Source: Bacteroidales bacterium (GTDB lineage: Bacteria > Bacteroidota > Bacteroidia > Bacteroidales > Bacteroidaceae). Taken from it: DNA of 9,477 bases. Location of the stretch: assembly GCA_004558535.1 (NCBI GenBank), contig SFCP01000079.1:1-9477 (forward strand). Direction: 5' to 3'. Below the pieces are notes generated by a model, which saw nothing but the letters and a program-made list of their open reading frames with translations, was not told where the DNA came from and did no database searches. The position numbers and the translations under genes are program-made. Below, in pieces: positions 6,290 through 9,477 of the stretch. Every line of letters starts with the position of its first letter. Positions within the stretch are counted from its first letter, which is position 1.

Positions 6290-7663
6290 ATGACACCACC
6301 TGTTTCCTACGACCTCGTTATCATAGGCAGCGGACCCGGCGGTTATCAGGCTGCCGTCCGTGCCGCCCGTGCCGGACTTCAAGCAGCCATCGTGGAGCGA
6401 AGCCACCCCGGCGGTACCTGTCTCAACGAGGGCTGCATCCCCACCAAGGCGCTTTGTCGCAGCGCCGAAGTCGCCGCCACACTCCGCGAAGCCGAATCCT
6501 TTGGCATCCGGGGCGCAGCGCAGGATATCACTGTCAACCTGCCGCAGATCATCAGCCGCAAGGAGCAAATCATCGAGGGGCTCCGCGCCGCCATCGACGC
6601 CCTGCTCGCCACACCCGGCATCACGCGCTACACCGCCACCGCCTCGTTTGCCGACGCCCACAGCCTCTGTTTGGACGATGAAGCCGGCACCCGTATCACT
6701 GCACCCCACATCATCATCGCCACCGGTTCCGAGAGCAAGTCCCTGCCTGTGCCCGGTGTCGGACTGCCCGGTGTCATGGATGCCCGGGCACTGCTGCAGA
6801 GCACCGTGATGCCCCGCCGGCTGTGCGTCATTGGTGGCGGTGTCATCGGATTGGAATTTGCCTCCATCTTTCATCAGTTGGGCTGCTCGGTTGCCGTCGT
6901 CGAGTACGCCCCCGAGGTATTGCCGCGGTTTGACAAAGACATCGCCAAACGCCTGCGCACCGCCCTGAAGCGCAGCGGCATCGAGTTCCACCTCTCCGCC
7001 GCCGTCACCGGCATCGAGAGCAGTCCCGAGGACAAGGACGGTCCGTTGCAGGTACGCTTCACGCAGAAGGGTGGAAAGGAAGGCAGCGTGGCGGCAGACC
7101 GTGTACTTATGGCTGTGGGGCGCGGGGCCCGCATCAGCGAACTGCACCTCGATGCAGCCGGCATCGCCGCCACGCCGCGCGGCATCACCGTGGACGAGAA
7201 TATGCAGACCAACGTGCCCGGCGTCTATGCCGTGGGCGACTGCAACGGACTTTGCCAGTTGGCACACGCCGCCACCTACCAAAGCTTCCGGGCCCTGCAT
7301 CACATCCTCGGCGAGACCGACAGCATAGACTTCAGCATCATGCCTGCCGCCGTCTTCACCCATCCCGAATTGGCCACCGTAGGGCTGACCGAGGAGGAAT
7401 GCCGCGAGCGCGGGCTGCAGGTGGAAGTGGTCAAGACCCCTTATCGCAGCAATGGCAAAGCCCTCGCCGAGGGATGTGGCGACGGGATCCTGAAGCAGAT
7501 ATACGAAACCGGGAGCGGCCGGCTTTTGGGCTGTCACATCCTCGGCAGCCACGCCGCCGACCTCATCCATCAGGCAGCGATGCAGATGGCCACGCAAACC
7601 TCGCGCCAAACTGCTGCCGACATGATACTGGCCCATCCCACGCTGAGTGAACTCTACCATTAA
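6290..7663 (+). CDS. lpd: Dihydrolipoyl dehydrogenase, L-protein of the glycine cleavage system
   Basis: The flavoenzyme reoxidises the dihydrolipoyl arm of GcvH and passes electrons through FAD to NAD+. At 457 residues it is close to the usual length (about 460-475). It has the FAD fold VIIGSGPGGYQAA (10-22), the redox pair in GGTCLNEGCIPTK (C44 and C49), the NAD-binding VIGGGVIGLEFASIF, the second FAD motif GVYAVGDCNG, and a dimerisation domain ending HPTLSE, which supplies the active-site His449 and Glu454. These separate it from mercuric and glutathione reductases. Placement last in the operon assigns it to glycine cleavage, though it could also serve other lipoyl complexes. It ends about 105 bases before the first terminator hairpin. 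Confidence 0.95.
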   Translation: MTPPVSYDLVIIGSGPGGYQAAVRAARAGLQAAIVERSHPGGTCLNEGCIPTKALCRSAEVAATLREAESFGIRGAAQDITVNLPQIISRKEQIIEGLRAAIDALLATPGITRYTATASFADAHSLCLDDEAGTRITAPHIIIATGSESKSLPVPGVGLPGVMDARALLQSTVMPRRLCVIGGGVIGLEFASIFHQLGCSVAVVEYAPEVLPRFDKDIAKRLRTALKRSGIEFHLSAAVTGIESSPEDKDGPLQVRFTQKGGKEGSVAADRVLMAVGRGARISELHLDAAGIAATPRGITVDENMQTNVPGVYAVGDCNGLCQLAHAATYQSFRALHHILGETDSIDFSIMPAAVFTHPELATVGLTEEECRERGLQVEVVKTPYRSNGKALAEGCGDGILKQIYETGSGRLLGCHILGSHAADLIHQAAMQMATQTSRQTAADMILAHPTLSELYH

Positions 7664-7666
7664 ATG

Positions 7667-7686
7667 GGAGGAGAACGGAGGAGAAC
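7667..7686. repeat. Two perfect copies of GGAGGAGAAC after lpd
   Basis: GGAGGAGAAC is repeated twice without spacing, starting four bases after the lpd stop codon, and is followed by GGGG. It is purine-rich and SD-like, but no credible reading frame starts behind it. It may be simple replication slippage in the 3' untranslated region. Confidence 0.5.
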
Positions 7687-7769
7687 GGGGATACCTATCC
7701 CTTTGCGCTGCCGGTACTTCCGAGCTGGCTGGAGTAAGCAGGCGGGAGCGGCAGCTGTTCAATAGTTTA

Positions 7770-7803
7770 GGGTGTAGCAACTGTGTTTGCTGCCCCTTTT
7801 TTT
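7770..7803 (+). terminator. Rho-independent terminator of the operon
   Basis: GGG (7770-7772) and GTAGCAA (7774-7780) pair with TTGCTGC-CCC (7787-7796). The stem has about ten pairs, one bulged T at 7773, one T-G wobble and a six-base loop. Seven Ts (7797-7803), then C and five more Ts, follow at once. This is the canonical intrinsic terminator layout and lies about 105 bases after the lpd stop codon. Confidence 0.72.
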
Positions 7804-7808
7804 CTTTT

Positions 7809-7869
7809 TATTGCTGTCCGCTAAAAGTTTTTAGACGCTCCAGGTTTTTAGCGGACAGCAATATTTTTT
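7809..7869 (+). terminator. Second terminator-like hairpin with 18-bp perfect arms; possible mobile-repeat remnant
   Basis: The arms 7809-7826 (TATTGCTGTCCGCTAAAA) and 7846-7863 are perfect reverse complements with a 19-base loop, followed by six Ts (7864-7869). It would work as a back-up terminator for the rightward operon. Downstream on the minus strand lie As rather than Ts, so it is not a canonical terminator for the convergent helicase gene. Arms this long and perfect, with a TAAAA/TTTTA inner edge, also resemble paired ends of a transposable element. I cannot confirm any family from the sequence alone. Confidence 0.6.
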
Positions 7870-7903
7870 CAGGGCTTGACGTCTTGGTCTCAATCCCGGC
7901 TAT

Positions 7904-9477
7904 CTATTCGGTCTTTTTCCTTTTGGCAGTGCTGCCGTTGCCGGCTTTTTCTGTCCGGGTCAGTGCTATTCCGGCCTTGACCTTTGCCCGGATGTGGTGG
8001 TAGGTTTCGGGGAAGAAACCGTGTGTGGCTACATAGTCGAGCAGGGTTTGCCGGTCCTCCAATTCTTCGTTGAGATTTCTCAGCAGTTCGTTGCCTCGCC
8101 GCAGGATCTCTTTGTTGGAGGATACTTTCAGCACTTTTCGCACGGCTTCGTAGGCCTCCCCGATGCGGGGGAGCAGCTGTGAAAAGTATTGGCCGGCTTT
8201 CCGAAGCCGTTCCTGCAAGGGGGCATTTTCCTCGGGGCGGGGTTCGGATTGCAGCAGCTTTGTGTATTGCGCGGCAAATCGTCGTGCCACATCTGCAAGG
8301 TCCGTTTGCAGGGTGGCTTCGGCTTTCGTCAGCGCCTGATGGGTCTTCGGGTATTTGGAGGCGGAGAAATTTTCGGACAGAAGGCGGTGCAATCGCCCTG
8401 TCAGGGCGCACAGGTTGCTGAAGTCGTAGAGTTCGCGGATGGTAGCGAGGGTGGATTCCAATTCCAGGGCGGCCATTTCCCTCTCATCGGGCAAAGTTCC
8501 TTCGGCACTCCTAAAGAATGCTTCAACGGCAGGGTCGCCGATAATCGCTTCGGGCGGTATGGGCGCGCTGAGTACAAGTCCCTCGAGTGCCTTCAGGCGG
8601 GACAGGGCCACGTAGGTTTGGCCGTGGGCAAAGGCGTGGGCCACGTCGATAATGGCGTGGCTGAAGGTAAGTCCTTGGCTTTTGTGCACGGTGATGGCCC
8701 AAGCCGGTTTCACGGGCATTTGTTCGAAGATTCCCTCCACAACCTCCTCCAGTTCGCCCGTCTTGGCATTGAGGGAGTAGCGTACGCTTTGCCAGCAGTC
8801 CCTTTCCACTGCTATCTCCACCGTCCCGTCCGTTCCGCCGTCCGTTCCGCCGTCGGTGGTAGCGTCGGTGGTGCTCGTTTGCAGGCGGACTCGAAATCCC
8901 TTTGCGTCGATTTGCGAGATGTGGCCGATGCTGCCGTTGAAATAGCGTCGGCGGCTGTCGTTTTTCACAAACATCACTTGCGCCCCTAACTTGAGCGTGA
9001 GGTCCACCTCGGTGGGATAGGAATAGGCGGGGAAGTTTCCCTGTATGGAGGCCCTGAAGGTATAGGCTGTGGCGTCAATTTTCTGCAGTTCCTCGTGGTT
9101 GATGCGTTCGGCCTGTCGGTTGTGTGTCACCAGGCGGATGTAGCCGTCCTCGTGGCGTGGGTGGAAGTCGGGGATGTAGCGTGCGTTGAGTTGGGCCAGC
9201 ACGCGGTGGTCTGCCCGATGTTCGCGGATGCTGTTGAGCAGCTCTACGAAGTGGCCATCACTTTGGCGGTAGATGTGCTTCAGCTCAATCGTGGCGTAGG
9301 ATACCCTTTGCAGTGCCCGGCTGGAGAAGAAGTAAGGGGTGGGGTAGTAGGGAGCGAGCAGGCGCCATTCGTCCCCCTGTACGACGGGAGACAGCTGGCT
9401 GAGGTCGCCGATGAGCAGGAGCTGCAGGCCGCCAAAGGGCAGGGCTGAGCGGCGGCAGTAGCGCAGCGTGGCATCTA
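7904..9477 (-). CDS. PIF1/RecD-like superfamily 1 DNA helicase, C-terminal part
   Basis: The frame is open from the right edge to a TAG at 7904-7906, giving about 523 residues. The N-terminus with Walker A and B lies outside. A GTG at 9200-9202 is not the start, because the frame and the homology continue upstream. Visible SF1 helicase marks in order are PFGG, then GDLSQLSPV (9383-9409), IELKHIYRQ with YRQ at 9263-9271, FVELLNSIR, LVTHNRQAERIN, AWAITVHKSQGLTF (8663-8701) and YVALSR (8597-8614). The last two are the conserved C-terminal RecA-fold motifs that bind ATP and DNA. After residue PIPPEAI comes an unrecognised helical, lysine/glutamate-rich tail of about 215 residues ending in KRKKTE. 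An in-frame repeat encodes TDGG units between the beta-domain and the motif near 8700. The probable role is 5'-3' DNA unwinding in replication or repair. It converges on the gcv operon and appears unrelated to it. Confidence 0.9.
   Translation of the reverse strand, partial: DATLRYCRRSALPFGGLQLLLIGDLSQLSPVVQGDEWRLLAPYYPTPYFFSSRALQRVSYATIELKHIYRQSDGHFVELLNSIREHRADHRVLAQLNARYIPDFHPRHEDGYIRLVTHNRQAERINHEELQKIDATAYTFRASIQGNFPAYSYPTEVDLTLKLGAQVMFVKNDSRRRYFNGSIGHISQIDAKGFRVRLQTSTTDATTDGGTDGGTDGTVEIAVERDCWQSVRYSLNAKTGELEEVVEGIFEQMPVKPAWAITVHKSQGLTFSHAIIDVAHAFAHGQTYVALSRLKALEGLVLSAPIPPEAIIGDPAVEAFFRSAEGTLPDEREMAALELESTLATIRELYDFSNLCALTGRLHRLLSENFSASKYPKTHQALTKAEATLQTDLADVARRFAAQYTKLLQSEPRPEENAPLQERLRKAGQYFSQLLPRIGEAYEAVRKVLKVSSNKEILRRGNELLRNLNEELEDRQTLLDYVATHGFFPETYHHIRAKVKAGIALTRTEKAGNGSTAKRKKTE
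8826..8873. repeat. Four in-frame 12-bp tandem repeats inside the helicase gene
   Basis: Units at 8826-8837 and 8838-8849 are identical (CCGTCCGTTCCG). Units at 8850-8861 and 8862-8873 are diverged copies (CCGTCGGTGGTA and GCGTCGGTGGTG). On the minus strand they encode repeated T-D-G/A-G/T tetrapeptides. The 12-base period keeps the frame, so copy number can change without breaking the protein. The position is a surface loop of an SH3-like insertion by inference. Confidence 0.8.

Noticed and set aside
5085..6299. 404-residue open frame antisense to gcvPB
   Set aside because: It mirrors gcvPB codons, shows no recognisable motif, and its own start lies inside the gcvPB-lpd gap with no promoter.
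7708..7755. GCTGCCG / CGGCAGC inverted repeat with a 34-base loop
   Set aside because: The arms are only seven bases and far apart in GC-rich DNA; chance occurrence is likely and a better terminator lies just downstream.
6185..7780. 531-residue open frame antisense to lpd
   Set aside because: It lies opposite a gene with clear catalytic motifs, has low-complexity Gly/Ala/Asp-rich composition and shows no domain; GC-rich coding DNA often leaves such frames open.
7647..8003. 118-residue plus-strand frame after lpd
   Set aside because: It runs through both terminator hairpins and into the helicase gene on the other strand. Its Cys/Phe-rich residues come from the T-tracts.
8189..8989. 266-residue plus-strand frame opposite the helicase
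   Set aside because: The minus strand carries conserved helicase motifs across the same bases; this frame shows none.
9200..9202. GTG as the start of the helicase gene
   Set aside because: The same frame continues upstream to the window edge with conserved helicase motifs (YRQ, GDLSQLSPV, PFGG), so the true start is outside the window.

Overview
The window looks like a Bacteroidota (probably Bacteroidales) chromosome. The main evidence is two divergent promoters that both fit the Bacteroidota sigma factor consensus (TTTG, 19-20 bp, TAnnTTTG), A-rich leaders mostly without Shine-Dalgarno sequences, a secreted protein whose first residues match the typical ANAQ signal-cleavage end, and a PIF1-like helicase of a kind common in that phylum. 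I cannot name a genus. The DNA is GC-rich and coding style is uniform, with no sign of recent transfer in the central operon.

Layout. Positions 1-535 (minus strand) hold the start of a secreted, beta-sandwich/carbohydrate-binding-like protein that runs off the left edge. It has a good promoter but no usable start codon and no signal-peptide core. Positions 536-733 are a divergent control region with the two promoters, a small palindrome and a short direct repeat. From 734 to 7663 six plus-strand genes form one apparent operon: lplA, gcvT, gcvH, gcvPA, gcvPB, lpd. Two intercistronic hairpins lie inside it, one between gcvH and gcvPA and one between gcvPB and lpd. Positions 7664-7903 are a convergent intergenic region with two consecutive hairpin/T-tract terminators; the second has unusually long perfect arms and may derive from a repeat element. 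From 7904 to the right edge (minus strand) lies the C-terminal part of a PIF1/RecD-type helicase whose real start is outside the window.

How the genes work together. The operon encodes a whole glycine cleavage system. GcvPA/GcvPB (the P-protein in two chains) decarboxylate glycine and load aminomethyl onto the lipoyl arm of GcvH. GcvT passes the one-carbon unit to tetrahydrofolate and releases ammonia. Lpd reoxidises the dihydrolipoyl arm with NAD+. LplA, encoded first, would attach lipoate to GcvH. The operon therefore carries both the enzyme complex and the cofactor-attachment step.

I did not find a previously undescribed system. The points most worth checking are the headless secreted-protein gene, the internal hairpin before lpd, the double terminator with 18-bp arms, and an in-frame 12-bp tandem repeat inside the helicase gene.
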